DNA of 64,000 nt from Thermoplasmatota archaeon (GCA_023381355.1 JAMCUL010000023.1:1-64000); one strand, 5' to 3'; positions 43,844-53,226 are shown, numbered from the stretch's first letter. The notes: generated from the sequence alone by a model not told the origin. Program-made: numbers and translations.

Positions 43844-44734
43844 TTACTTCCTCAGGGATTCAACCAGTTTTGGCACTACCTGGAACAGGTCTCCAACTAT
43901 GCCGTAATCACATTCCTGGAAGATGGGCGCATCCTTGTCCTTGTTCACAGCTATCACTATTTTTGCACCCCTCATACCTGCGATGTGTTGAATCTGCCCT
44001 GAAATGCCCAGAGCTATGTATACCTTTGGCTTAACCTTCTTTCCTGAAAGACCTACCTGCCTTTCCTCACTGAGCCATTTGTAGTCAAGGCAAACAGGCC
44101 TTGATCCTGCAAGCTCACCGTGGGTTGCCTCAACAAGGGGCATTATGCTTTCAATTGATTCCTTCTTTCCTATTCCCCTCCCTACAGAGACGATTATGCT
44201 GGCATTTTCAATGTTTGTTGAACTCTTTTCCTTTGGCTTCACTTCAAGAAGTGAGACCCTGGAATCTCCAAGATCAATTGTTTCCTTTTCTGCAGTGTTG
44301 TCGCCAGGGCTTGAATCAAAAGAACCGGGAGTTACCGTTATGATCTTTGAGCTGGATTCCTCCTGCATTATGGTTTTTCCCCCAAAGAAGAACCTCTTTG
44401 TGATCATCTTGCCTCCGGAGAATGAAATTTCAAATACTTCAGTCATGCATGGGAAGTTCAATTTGCCTGAAAGAATTCCTGCAACCTCCCTTCCAAGGGG
44501 ACTTGATGATATAACTATGAGGTCGTATGACTGGAGATCCATTCCGGAAATAGCCAGGGAAACGTTGTCAGCAAAAGCTTTTCCCTTGAGTCCATAAAGC
44601 TTCTTGATTCCGTAATTCTGGCATTGCTCAATTTCGCTTTCCACCGTAACAGCCTGTACCTCACCATCCTCCCTGAATCTTGTTGCAAGACCTGACAGGG
44701 ACTTTGCATCATCTGCAAACAGCAGGAATTTCAT
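43844..44734 (-). CDS. etfA: Electron transfer flavoprotein alpha subunit
   Basis: 296 aa. The C-terminal FAD-binding domain is plain: GRGIGKKESIE, GSRPVCLDYKWLSEERQVGLSGKKVKPKVYIALGISGQIQHIAGM and AVNKDKDAPIFQECDYGIVGDLFQVVP. With EtfB it accepts two electrons from acyl-CoA dehydrogenases and passes them to a quinone reductase. The N-terminal half (KFLLFADDAKS) is more diverged. The start overlaps the etfB stop by four bases, so the order is etfB then etfA. Divergent thiolase-dehydrogenase genes lie 150 bases before etfB. Confidence 0.93.
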   Translation of the reverse strand: MKFLLFADDAKSLSGLATRFREDGEVQAVTVESEIEQCQNYGIKKLYGLKGKAFADNVSLAISGMDLQSYDLIVISSSPLGREVAGILSGKLNFPCMTEVFEISFSGGKMITKRFFFGGKTIMQEESSSKIITVTPGSFDSSPGDNTAEKETIDLGDSRVSLLEVKPKEKSSTNIENASIIVSVGRGIGKKESIESIMPLVEATHGELAGSRPVCLDYKWLSEERQVGLSGKKVKPKVYIALGISGQIQHIAGMRGAKIVIAVNKDKDAPIFQECDYGIVGDLFQVVPKLVESLRK

Positions 44735-45480
44735 CTGATCTCACCTCTTATAGCCCTCGATGCAGCATCCACACCCTTGTCAATATCCTCATATATTTCT
44801 CTCTTCCTTTCACTCTTTGGCGCAAGATTGCTTATGACTCTTGGAACCGGTGTTCCATCTGACTCTGCCTGCTCAATATTTATCGGCTTCCTTCCTGCTG
44901 CCATGATCTGCAGCACAGGCGGGAGTCTTGGCTGGTTGATTTCCTGGGTTACAGAAATTACGCATGGCGCACCTGACGAGATAATTTCGTCACTTTCATC
45001 CAGGACCCTCCTGATTTTGAGCACTTCCCCGGCAGCCTCAATACTTACTGCATTCCCCAGAAGAGGTACATCAAGCATTGCTGAAATAAGGCCCGGAAGT
45101 ATGCCGGTATATGAATCAGCTGACTGGTTTCCCATAATTATAACGCTGTTGTTTCCAAGGGCCTTTATCTTCCCTGAAATAACCTTTGCAGTCCGGTATG
45201 GGTTGTTTCCACTGTAGCCGGTTATTATATACCCTTCATCAGCCCCCATCGCATAGGCTTCCTTCATTGCGGCATTAGACCTGTCTGTTCCAAAAATAAT
45301 GCAGACAACTTTTCCACCGTTCTTTTCCTTTAACTGAACAGCTGCCTCAATCGCATTCTTGCTCAGATTCTCGATCCTCAGAGGAATATTCTGTAGAAGA
45401 GGCTCCCCGGTTTTTGGATCGTTCCTGATCTGATCTATGTCAATAATCTGCTTAACCAGAACTATTATGTTTAATGACAA
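44731..45480 (-). CDS. etfB: Electron transfer flavoprotein beta subunit
   Basis: 249 aa. It shows NIIVLVKQIIDIDQIRND, LSKNAIEAAVQLKE, GADEGYIITGY, and the AMP-type loop IIMGNQSADSYTGILPGL; the sequence G-x-P-V-P-R-V-I-S in the C-terminal region matches the domain that reaches over EtfA. The role is electron transfer with EtfA. A strong ribosome-binding AAAGGAGGTAA precedes the start on the coding strand, which is unusual in this window. The promoter region faces the thiolase operon, and a dyad in that spacer may control both. Confidence 0.93.
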   Translation of the reverse strand: MSLNIIVLVKQIIDIDQIRNDPKTGEPLLQNIPLRIENLSKNAIEAAVQLKEKNGGKVVCIIFGTDRSNAAMKEAYAMGADEGYIITGYSGNNPYRTAKVISGKIKALGNNSVIIMGNQSADSYTGILPGLISAMLDVPLLGNAVSIEAAGEVLKIRRVLDESDEIISSGAPCVISVTQEINQPRLPPVLQIMAAGRKPINIEQAESDGTPVPRVISNLAPKSERKREIYEDIDKGVDAASRAIRGEIR

Positions 45481-45629
45481 AACATTACCTCCTTTACGTA
45501 TTCAAGCATTTTTTAAATACTTAATACATACTTTTCCTGATTCTTTTTTGGGATAATAATATGTCGATTTCGTAAGTCGATATCGAAAATGTATTTATAA
45601 ATCGTATTCATATAGAGCCAGTGTGAATT
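45481..45629. promoter_or_regulatory. Divergent promoter region with palindrome, etfB / thiolase
   Basis: The thiolase side has a TATA-like TTTATAAAT (45594-45602). Just before it lies the perfect palindrome TCGATATCGA (45577-45586), and a wider dyad ATTTCG...CGAAAAT frames it. This is a good candidate operator for joint control of ETF and beta-oxidation genes. Confidence 0.5.
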
Positions 45630-46820
45630 ATGAGTGAAAAGGATGTTTATATTGTAGATTACAGGAGAACGGCATTTTCCAGATCGAGGCCAACGCAACC
45701 GGAAAGGGACGTGTTTAACTCAATCAGGATGGATGAGGCCCTGGGCAAGTTAATAAAGAATGTTGTGTCCAAATCGTCTATAAATACTGATGATATAAAT
45801 GACATGATCACCGGATGTGCAATACAGGCTGATGAAAACTGGACTTATGGCGGCAGGCACCCGGTTTTTCTTGCAGGACTTCCATTCAATGTGCCGAGCA
45901 TGTCCCTTGACAGGGCATGTTCATCTTCACTGAATGCAGTGACAATTGGTGCAATGGAAATAATGACTGGAAATTCTGAGGTTGTTCTTGCAGGAGGAAT
46001 GGAGCACATGACTCACGTTCCATTGAGTAACAATCCCCATGTGAAACCGAATATGAGACTGATGGTAAGGCCGGAGTACATGAAATATCAGATGGGTATT
46101 TCATACAACATGCTTGCAACAGCAGAGAAACTTGCAGATCTCCGGGGAATAACAAGGGAAGAAATGGACAGGTATTCATATGAGAGCCATAAACTGGCAG
46201 CAAAGGCTCAGGATGACGGATACTTCAAGGGAGAAATACTACCGGTTGAGGTGGAACACGAGGGAAGGAGCATTGTTGTTGACAGTGACCAGGCCGTAAG
46301 GAGAGATGCCACCATGGAAGACATGGTAAAACTAAAGCCAGCCTACAAGGAGGATGGCGTCATAACTGCTGGCAATTCGTCTCCCCTCAATGCAGGAGCC
46401 TCCCTTGTTGCACTGATGAGCGAGAAGAAGATGAATGAGTCGGGGATGAAGCCGCTTGTAAAGATCAGGAGCTTCGCATGGGCAGGCGTTGATCCTACAA
46501 TAATGGGAGAGGGGCCGGTTCCTGCAACAAAAAAGGCTCTCGAGAAGGCGAAACTGAAGCCAGATGATATTGATATCTGGGAGATAAATGAGGCTTTTGC
46601 AGTTGTTGTACTCAATGCCATGAAGGCATTTGATATACCGAGAGAGAAAGTAAATGTGCACGGTGGAGGAATTTCAATAGGACATCCACTTGGTGCAACT
46701 GGAGCGAGGATTGTGGGAACACTTGGAAGGATACTCAAGGAGAAGAACAAGAAGTACGGTGTCGCAACACTCTGCGTCGGCGGCGGTCAGGGCTACTCAG
46801 TAGTTGTGGAGGCGGTCTGA
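45630..46820 (+). CDS. Acetyl-CoA C-acyltransferase (thiolase)
   Basis: 396 aa. The nucleophile Cys is C97 in SLDRACSSSLNAV; EINEAFAVVVLNAM, GGGISIGHPLGATGARI (catalytic His) and CVGGGQG (second Cys) follow. The enzyme cleaves 3-ketoacyl-CoA with CoA. The full two-Cys/His set supports a degradative or biosynthetic thiolase rather than an SCP2-type one lacking Cys. The TGA overlaps the acyl-CoA dehydrogenase ATG by one base, giving the unit thiolase, ACD1, ACD2. ATG 45630 follows TTTATAAAT by about 30 bases. Confidence 0.93.
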   Translation: MSEKDVYIVDYRRTAFSRSRPTQPERDVFNSIRMDEALGKLIKNVVSKSSINTDDINDMITGCAIQADENWTYGGRHPVFLAGLPFNVPSMSLDRACSSSLNAVTIGAMEIMTGNSEVVLAGGMEHMTHVPLSNNPHVKPNMRLMVRPEYMKYQMGISYNMLATAEKLADLRGITREEMDRYSYESHKLAAKAQDDGYFKGEILPVEVEHEGRSIVVDSDQAVRRDATMEDMVKLKPAYKEDGVITAGNSSPLNAGASLVALMSEKKMNESGMKPLVKIRSFAWAGVDPTIMGEGPVPATKKALEKAKLKPDDIDIWEINEAFAVVVLNAMKAFDIPREKVNVHGGGISIGHPLGATGARIVGTLGRILKEKNKKYGVATLCVGGGQGYSVVVEAV

Positions 46821-47944
46821 TGGATTTTGATCTGCCCGAAGAACTGGATGAATACAGGAAGAAGGTAAGGGAGTTTGCCATCAGGGAGTTCAGGCCCGAG
46901 CTTGCAGAAAAAAGTGACAGGGATGAAAGTTATCCTGATGAGATAAGGAAGAAGACTCTCAAGGAGGGCCTTGTCGATTTTTCGAATCCATGGAAAACAA
47001 TGATAGCGATTGAGGAAATGTGCAGGGTTGATCCTGGTCTTGGCATATCTGCAACTGTACCATACTTTGGGGCTGAGGTGCTGATGCTTCATGGAAGTGA
47101 TTATCTGAGGGAGAAATACCTCTCAAGAGTTGCAGGTGGAAATGCAATAATGGGCCTTGGAGTCACAGAACCTGGAGGCGGCAGTGATGTGGCAGGATTG
47201 AAGACGAATGCGCGCAAGGAGGGAAATAAATACATTGTAAATGGCTCAAAGATGTTCATAACCAATGGTACCATAGCCGATTTCTTTGTGATGCTTGTCA
47301 GGACATCCCCACCAGATGACCCAAAGAAGAGGCATCACGGTTTGAGCGTGCTTGTTGTGGAGAGAAACTTCAAGGGCTTTGATTCCAACCATCTCACAGG
47401 GAAGCTTGGAGTCAGGGCAACCAATACGGCAGAGCTTATCCTCAATAATGTAGAGGTACCGGAAGAAAACCTGGTTGGAGAAGAGGGAAAAGGGTTCTAC
47501 TACATAATGGAGTTTTTCAATATATCAAGGGTATTTGTGGCAGCACAGTCAATTGGTATTGCCCAGGGTGCCCTGGACAGGGCCTCTGCCTATCTCATAT
47601 CTGAGGAATCAAAGGGACACTTCGTTGGAGAGGAGAGGAAATTCAAGCTTGCAGAAATTGCCACTAGAGTCGAGGCATCAAGGCTCCTGATGTACAAGGC
47701 TGCATCATATCTCTTCAATTACAGGCCCAACCCCATGATAACAAGCATGGCAAAGGGATATGCATCTGAAACTGCATCATTTGCGGCGGAAACCGCAATG
47801 GAGATAACCGGATCCCACGGCCTGAAGACCGATCTTGAAAGGCTTTTCAGGGATTCCAAGATCATGGAGATATGGGAAGGAACCAGCGAGGTTGAAAAAA
47901 TAGTGATTTCAAGAATGATGATGAAGGGTGATAAGAATGAATGA
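46820..47944 (+). CDS. Acyl-CoA dehydrogenase (catalytic subunit)
   Basis: 374 aa. It has GLGVTEPGGGSDVAGL, the FAD and adenine loops (SKMFITNGTIADFF), SRVFVAAQSIGIAQGALD and the C-terminal IMEIWEGTSEVEK with the Glu that serves as base in this family. It oxidises acyl-CoA to enoyl-CoA and reduces ETF. The next gene encodes a shorter relative, starting within its last eight bases, which suggests a heteromeric enzyme. The gene directly follows thiolase. Chain length preference cannot be read. Confidence 0.92.
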   Translation: MDFDLPEELDEYRKKVREFAIREFRPELAEKSDRDESYPDEIRKKTLKEGLVDFSNPWKTMIAIEEMCRVDPGLGISATVPYFGAEVLMLHGSDYLREKYLSRVAGGNAIMGLGVTEPGGGSDVAGLKTNARKEGNKYIVNGSKMFITNGTIADFFVMLVRTSPPDDPKKRHHGLSVLVVERNFKGFDSNHLTGKLGVRATNTAELILNNVEVPEENLVGEEGKGFYYIMEFFNISRVFVAAQSIGIAQGALDRASAYLISEESKGHFVGEERKFKLAEIATRVEASRLLMYKAASYLFNYRPNPMITSMAKGYASETASFAAETAMEITGSHGLKTDLERLFRDSKIMEIWEGTSEVEKIVISRMMMKGDKNE

Positions 47945-48932
47945 GCAGACAGAGATGATGATGGAAAACATAAGGCAGTTTGCGGAGTCGAACATATCCA
48001 GTATATCCTTAAAGATCGAAAGAGAAGGGATACCGGATGACCTGTATGCGAAGATAATCCAGCAGGGACTCATAGGGGCAACACTCCCTCCTGAACTTGG
48101 AGGAGCAGGGCTGGACAGGAACAGCTATGATGCCATTCTTTTCCAGCTCGCCAGGATTTCTCCGTCAGTTGCATTTCATGTGTTCATGAATAATTCGCTG
48201 ATTCTGAGGTCACTCGAGAAGGCGGGGAGGATGGACATAATTTCAGAGATAATCTCAGGAAAGGAGAGATACGGCATTGCTCCCGGCCCATTGATGGAAG
48301 GTGGAGAGGACGGCGAGGGATCCCTGATAATTGAGCCTGGCAGCAGGAACATTGTGATAGGCAGGAATGGAGGGAAAGTCACCGTTTTGACAGGCATGCC
48401 CAGACTCCTGGACAAGAAGCCGCTTGGTCTCAGGGGATTGAAGACAGATATTGCAATACTTGAGGATAATGGCGAGCAGATCCTGTCACGTGAAGATATG
48501 GAAGCAATTTGGGAGGATGGATCATGGCATTCAGCCGCCATATTTCTCGGCCTTGCTGAGGGTGCACTGGAAAAAGCGATTGAATACACGAAGGTCAGGA
48601 AGACTTTCAACTTCTCCCTGAAGGATTACGAGCCTGTCGCCTTCAGGATGAGCGAACTGAAAAGTGAACTGGAGATATTCAAGAACACACTATTCAGTGA
48701 TGTTGAAGATTCCCTTACAGGAATGATGCTCAAGACACTTTCAGCTGAATTCTCCCGCAGGGCAACAAAGTATGCACTTCAGTTCCATGGAGGATATGGA
48801 TACCTTGAAGACTTTGGAGTGGAGAAATTTTACAGGGATGCTGTTTCCCTGAACTCCATAATGTTCAGGCCCATAACCGACAAGAGGGTTCTGGCTGCAA
48901 AAATATACGGGGAGAAATCAGGCTTCCTCTGA
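47937..48932 (+). CDS. Divergent acyl-CoA dehydrogenase-like subunit
   Basis: 331 aa. The fold is kept (DDLYAKIIQQGLIGATLPPELGGAGL, HSAAIFLGLAEGALEKAIEYTKVRKTF, KYALQFHGGYGYLEDFGVEKFYRDAV), but the TEPGGGSD loop is replaced (GPLMEGGEDGEG) and the C terminus reads SIMFRPITDKRV where the Glu-Gly-Thr motif with the base should be. It therefore lacks a clear catalytic Glu. Paired genes with one normal and one degenerate subunit form alpha2beta2 acyl-CoA dehydrogenases in other organisms; the overlap here points the same way. ATG 47937 overlaps the upstream stop by eight bases; GTG 47928 is an alternative. Confidence 0.82.
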   Translation: MNEQTEMMMENIRQFAESNISSISLKIEREGIPDDLYAKIIQQGLIGATLPPELGGAGLDRNSYDAILFQLARISPSVAFHVFMNNSLILRSLEKAGRMDIISEIISGKERYGIAPGPLMEGGEDGEGSLIIEPGSRNIVIGRNGGKVTVLTGMPRLLDKKPLGLRGLKTDIAILEDNGEQILSREDMEAIWEDGSWHSAAIFLGLAEGALEKAIEYTKVRKTFNFSLKDYEPVAFRMSELKSELEIFKNTLFSDVEDSLTGMMLKTLSAEFSRRATKYALQFHGGYGYLEDFGVEKFYRDAVSLNSIMFRPITDKRVLAAKIYGEKSGFL

Positions 48933-49013
48933 TTTTTTATAAAAACTATAATTTTTTAATGAAATATAAAAAAAATTTGAATCGGCTGTTCTGCCTGCTC
49001 ATGGAATCCCTAT

Positions 49014-49478
49014 TTACTGTGTTTTCTTGTAATTCTTTGCCGAGATCATCATTATTACGTATACCACAAGGCAGAAAATGAATGAGGCAAGCATTCCTAT
49101 TGAGAGCGAGGCATCTGATATATCCTGTTCCACAAGGAACATTCCACTTATGCTCGCTCCTATTAGTGACAGGAAGGCGAATCCAGAGAGCATCACGAAT
49201 ATGAGGCCCTTATCTTTTGCCATGAAAAGTATATAAATACTGAAAAGCACAAGAATGACAGCAAGCGCGCCGTGCAATAGCATTTCTATACCCCCCTGAA
49301 CAAACACAAAATAGAATGCCTTTTCCACATTCATTGATTTGTAGGTCGCCGATACCTGGGTCGGGTTGATCGTGAACATCTGGACCAGCACGCCGAAAAT
49401 GAGTTGCAGGACGAGGAGACCGAGCATTACATGAACAAGGTTTTTGAATTTTCTATAAGATTCAGCCTCATTATCCAT
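49014..49478 (-). CDS. Small membrane protein with four helices
   Basis: 154 aa. Hydrophobic segments are LVHVMLGLLVLQLIFGVLVQMF, LLHGALAVILVLFSIYILFM, LIFVMLSGFAFLSLIGASISGMF and IGMLASFIFCLVVYVIMMI, with small loops and a positively charged end (AKNYKKT). No family name is secure; a His in GALLHG and the spacing recall small heme- or quinone-associated membrane proteins, but no ligand set is convincing. It is convergent with the acyl-CoA dehydrogenase unit and stands alone. Confidence 0.7.
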   Translation of the reverse strand: MDNEAESYRKFKNLVHVMLGLLVLQLIFGVLVQMFTINPTQVSATYKSMNVEKAFYFVFVQGGIEMLLHGALAVILVLFSIYILFMAKDKGLIFVMLSGFAFLSLIGASISGMFLVEQDISDASLSIGMLASFIFCLVVYVIMMISAKNYKKTQ

Positions 49479-49594
49479 GAGGTTGTCATGAATTTGTATT
49501 ATTTAAAAATTAACCAAAAAAACAGTTCAATTAATTTACATATTTATGAAGAATGCTTCATAAGATTTAATTATGGATAAATTCTACTGAGATT

Positions 49595-50128
49595 ATGTAT
49601 ACCAGGAGAGGAGACAAGGGAGAAACAGATACCGGGACAGGAATGAGGGTCACCAAGGGTTCCCACATCATAGATACAGAAGGCGACTTTGACGAACTGA
49701 ATTCGTTTGTAGGTTTTGCTTTAGTGAATACCAAATGGGATGATATACGAAAGGATCTGGAGCAGGTACAGGTTGACCTGTTCGTGTGTGGTGAGCATAT
49801 AACTGCCCAGGGAGGAAGGAGAACGATTACAGAAGAGAGGGTCAGATGGCTTGAAGCAAAAGTGAATGAATACAGGAAGGAGTATGGGAAAATAAAGCTC
49901 TTCGTAATACCTGGAGGAAGTGTTGAATCGACGTCGCTCCATATGGCAAGAACCGTGTGCAGGAGACTGGAAAGGGATCTCGTTAAGTCAAAAGACGAGG
50001 TTGAAATAAGCCCGGTCATAGAGGAATATGTCAACAGGCTCTCCTCACTCCTCTTCTTCCATTCCATAATTTCCAACAGGAGACTTGGGATAGAGGAAAG
50101 AATATGGTACCTCAGAGAACTCCCCTGA
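49595..50128 (+). CDS. ATP:cob(I)alamin adenosyltransferase, PduO type
   Basis: 177 aa. Motifs are MYTRRGDKGETDTGTG, DFDELNSFVGFAL, LEQVQVDLFVCGEHI, FVIPGGSVESTSLHMARTVCRRLERDLV and VNRLSSLLFFHSIISN. PduO enzymes attach the adenosyl group to corrinoid cobalt, making coenzyme B12 for methylmalonyl-CoA mutase or ribonucleotide reductase. The conserved Arg and Glu (R-R-x-E, R-L) are in place. It is alone, on the strand opposite the preceding gene, and convergent with the hydrolase at 50137. It matches a cell that uses B12, as cobB also suggests. Confidence 0.92.
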   Translation: MYTRRGDKGETDTGTGMRVTKGSHIIDTEGDFDELNSFVGFALVNTKWDDIRKDLEQVQVDLFVCGEHITAQGGRRTITEERVRWLEAKVNEYRKEYGKIKLFVIPGGSVESTSLHMARTVCRRLERDLVKSKDEVEISPVIEEYVNRLSSLLFFHSIISNRRLGIEERIWYLRELP

Positions 50129-50136
50129 ATACTTCC

Positions 50137-50790
50137 CTAATAAAGACTTCCCTTTTTCATCGCATTTTTCAGAAATGTGTTGTTCAGTATCTCGAACCTG
50201 AGATCCGTTGAATCCCCATGTCCAGGATAAATCTTTGTGCTTTCCTTCATGCTCCCGATGATTCTCAACGAGTTCACGAGTTTATCCTGATTCCCCCCGA
50301 TATCTGTCCTTCCGACTGAGAGCCTGAATAGTGTGTCTCCACTCAGTATGAAGCCGTCTGAATATAGCACTATACTCCCCATCGTGTGCCCCGGCGTTTC
50401 CAGTACCTTGATCGCATGGCTTCCAATTTTGAATTCGGTTCCGTCATTCATTGGCCTTATGCTGGAAGGGATTGTTATATCAATGTCCATTCCCATCTGT
50501 CTTATCAGTGTACCCTGATTTTTCATCATCTCAAGATCTGCACTGTGGATATAGAAAGGAACTCCATATTTCTCCTGAATCTGGACTGCACCATCCACGT
50601 GATCGAAATGGCCATGTGTGGCAACCACTCCAGTCGGGGTAAAATGATTCATGGTTATATCTTCAATCACTTTTGCCTGATCCCCGCCGGTATCCACAAC
50701 CATACATTCTCCCTCTGATGATAGTATGTACGTATTTGTCATGAGAGGCCCCGTGATTATTCTCCTTATTTTCAGCAAGCTTCCATTCAT
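50137..50790 (-). CDS. Metallo-beta-lactamase-fold hydrolase, glyoxalase II-like
   Basis: 217 aa. The metal motif is THGHFDHVDGA, with PGHTMGSIVLY, SGDTLFRLSVGRTD and YPGHGDST supplying later His and Asp. The fold and motif spacing match hydroxyacylglutathione hydrolases and related thioester hydrolases (for example persulfide dioxygenase-like). The typical di-metal site is complete. Substrate not identified. ATG 50790 is preferred over a TTG nine bases upstream. Confidence 0.88.
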   Translation of the reverse strand: MNGSLLKIRRIITGPLMTNTYILSSEGECMVVDTGGDQAKVIEDITMNHFTPTGVVATHGHFDHVDGAVQIQEKYGVPFYIHSADLEMMKNQGTLIRQMGMDIDITIPSSIRPMNDGTEFKIGSHAIKVLETPGHTMGSIVLYSDGFILSGDTLFRLSVGRTDIGGNQDKLVNSLRIIGSMKESTKIYPGHGDSTDLRFEILNNTFLKNAMKKGSLY

Positions 50791-51062
50791 GCCCCACAAT
50801 TCCTGTTGAAACTATATTAGTTTCGTTTTGCTTTGATGAGATTCCTCGAATATGAGACTACCATGCCAGTGTTGCAAAGGGAACTTCTTCATCACGTTCG
50901 CGATTTATAGCTTTCCGAATTCTCCCAGATTTGAAATGGGCTTTCCATGTAGATCAGGTATTGAACTGACCAAGACCAGCAGTTACTTCCTTCCATGCAG
51001 GGGTTCATGTCCCGGTAACTTCATGGCAATGCCCAGTCCATTAGCAATGAAAGCCCAATTAA

Positions 51063-51969
51063 CGCCTTGGTGAGCATTTACTGGTTACATGGCGACTTGT
51101 ACACCTGTACGATGATTCAAGATCTACGTATCTATGTTATGTTTCACAGTTTAAGGATAGTTTCGCGAATGATCCGGATCATAAAACCAAAATTTCAATT
51201 GTTTTATTGGTTGTTATGCTTTCATTTGCTTCATCATTTTTTATATATTATCGAGTAAAGGGGACTAGAATAAGTCATGTTGGCGTTACGGTTAAGCCAG
51301 TTAGTCCGGGTATGAAACAGGGCAACGAGTTGTCATTTTCGTCAATGCCAGTAACAGTTGTTCACAATTTAATATAGATGGCACTACTTATTCAGGTGGG
51401 ATATTGCTTGAATGCCTTGGGCTATCCATTATACAGTATCTTCCTCATCACAACTTTTTGGCCTGTCAAAATTTAGCCTGAGTACTTCAAGCCCTGATAT
51501 CATAGCGCACTGGAATGTGACTATATATGAAATAATAAATAATAGTCTGGAATATTTTATAGCGCATGCCGGGTACTGTTTGATCGATAAGGTCAGTTAT
51601 TCCTTTGCTGGAATTCCATATAGAGTAATACTAAATGCCGCCGCCCCTCACACTATGATTCTTGTTTCTGGATTATATCTGGACGAGGAATGGAATCTTG
51701 TGAACGACACCCCTGGATTGAAATTAAACTGCACAGATGGCGATTATACATCAGGTGGATTTCCTGGCGAAATAATACCAGAATACAATAGAAATTCTTC
51801 GTTCATCAATATTAGTGTTGATGTTCAGAACCATACTTTTGTAAGATTTAACGTAATATTGAAATCTCCACCGAACTCAATCACCGTAACGATTGGGTTG
51901 AGCGATCGCATATTTTATCAGACAACAACAGGATTTGGTGGGCTCATTGCCCAGTATTCGGAAAAATAA
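51063..51969 (+). pseudogene. Membrane-anchored extracellular protein with two frameshifts
   Basis: Three frames join into one protein. The first has an anchor (KISIVLLVVMLSFASSFFIYY) then SHVGVTVKPVSPGMKQGNEL. The second, from about 51330, reads VVIFVNASNSCSQFNIDGTTYSGGILLEC. The third, from 51412, runs WAIHYTVSSSSQLFGLSKFSL through APHTMILVSGLYLDEEW and VRFNVILKSPPNSITVTIGLSD to 51969. Each join is at a plausible point, so two indels are needed. The open frame starts at 51063 with no clear ATG before the anchor. The protein family is unknown; the beta-rich outer part with Asn-x-Ser/Thr sites suggests surface glycosylation. Confidence 0.6.
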
Positions 51970-52154
51970 TTTTCCGCCAAACCAGGCGGAAGAGTGTGAC
52001 TCTACAATATGGGATGAAAAACCTATTGAGTGGTGCTAGAAAGATTAAATTTCCAGCAATTGTATAGTATCAACTCGAGAATACTATAAGTTTCAGATTA
52101 TTTTATATTATTAGTATTAATAATACTTTAATAGGATCGAACGATGCACATATC

Positions 52155-52811
52155 ATGGCGTTAATAAGTGATGAATACAGGGAAAAATTGACAAAGAAAT
52201 TTGCAGAAGTTATGAAGGAACAGGTTATATTGAAATTCTTCACACAGGATGATGAAAAATGTCCCTACTGTAAGGACACTCTGAGTCTGCTTCAGGAGAT
52301 GACTGAACTGAGTCCAAAGATCAAGCTAGAAGTTCACCAGGTTGGAGATGAAGATTCCAGGAAATACAATGTGGAAAAGAGCCCGGTAACTGTTCTTATT
52401 TCGGATAAATTCTCAGATGGAAATGTGAGATATTTTGGCATTCCTTCCGGCTATGAATTCAGCTCCCTTATTGAGGATATAGAAACCTTTTCAACAGGAT
52501 CAATAGAACTGAAAGACAAGACTGTGGAGATACTGAAAGCTATTGACAAGCCAGTAAATATCAAGGTCTTCATAACTCCAACATGTCCTTACTGCCCTTC
52601 TGCGGTAAGAACCGCACACAAGTTTTCGCTTGTGAACAAGAATATAGTCAGTGACATGGTAGAATCCTATGAATTCGAGGAAGAATCCGAGGAAGCAGGC
52701 GTTTCAAGTGTTCCGCACATAACGATAAATAAGGATACAGAGTTTGTAGGTGCACTACCTGAGGATGAATTTCTCTCTTACGTAATTGAAGCAGTTAGTG
52801 TAAAACAGTAA
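52155..52811 (+). CDS. Protein disulfide oxidoreductase, two thioredoxin folds
   Basis: 218 aa. Two redox sites are seen: C36-P-Y-C39 in KCPYCK and C144-P-Y-C147 in TCPYCPS, each with following cis-Pro (SPVTVL and VPHITI). This is the PDO/glutaredoxin-like arrangement of hyperthermophilic and thermoacidophilic archaea, where intracellular disulfide bonds help stabilise proteins. ATG 52155 has a TATA-like AATACTTTAATAGG about 25-30 bases upstream. A T run after the stop (52819-52827) may end the transcript. Single gene. Confidence 0.9.
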   Translation: MALISDEYREKLTKKFAEVMKEQVILKFFTQDDEKCPYCKDTLSLLQEMTELSPKIKLEVHQVGDEDSRKYNVEKSPVTVLISDKFSDGNVRYFGIPSGYEFSSLIEDIETFSTGSIELKDKTVEILKAIDKPVNIKVFITPTCPYCPSAVRTAHKFSLVNKNIVSDMVESYEFEEESEEAGVSSVPHITINKDTEFVGALPEDEFLSYVIEAVSVKQ

Positions 52812-52885
52812 AAATCATTTTTTTTAAATACAAAAATAATATTTAACTACCAATAAACCTATTAAAGTTACGGCACTATTCCAGT

Positions 52886-53221
52886 ATGGCGTCAGGTGAA
52901 GTTTTAAAGGGCATGCTTGATGAGTATGGCAACAACGAATCGGTCAAGAAGGAAATTGCCGGGATGAATAAGTCTTTTCAGTTTGTTCCCACCGATGGGG
53001 AAGCGTATTTTGTGAAAATAGAGAATGGTGAGGTTAAATTCTCATTGGGAAAGGATGAAAAACCAACTGCAACCATCACTGCTACTGATGAGATTCTCAC
53101 CAACCTTTTCACGGGAAAGGTTGATCCCGTAATGTCTTACATGACAGGTAAGATCAAGATTTCCGGTGACTTGATGAGTGCAACAAAAATAACAGGGATA
53201 GTCAAGAAAATGAGGAAGTGA
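52886..53221 (+). CDS. SCP2 sterol-transfer-like domain protein
   Basis: 111 aa. Strands and helices follow SCP2: MNKSFQFVPTDGEAYFVKIENGEVKFSLG, ATITATDEILTNLFTGKVDPVMSYMTGKIKISGDLMSATKI. The domain binds acyl-CoA and lipids; in the window it precedes a beta-oxidation fusion enzyme by five bases, so it may deliver acyl-CoA to it. ATG 52886 follows a TAT-rich sequence by about 25-30 bases. Stand-alone SCP2 proteins are common in archaea with fatty-acid metabolism. Confidence 0.88.
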   Translation: MASGEVLKGMLDEYGNNESVKKEIAGMNKSFQFVPTDGEAYFVKIENGEVKFSLGKDEKPTATITATDEILTNLFTGKVDPVMSYMTGKIKISGDLMSATKITGIVKKMRK

Positions 53222-53226
53222 TCTGA

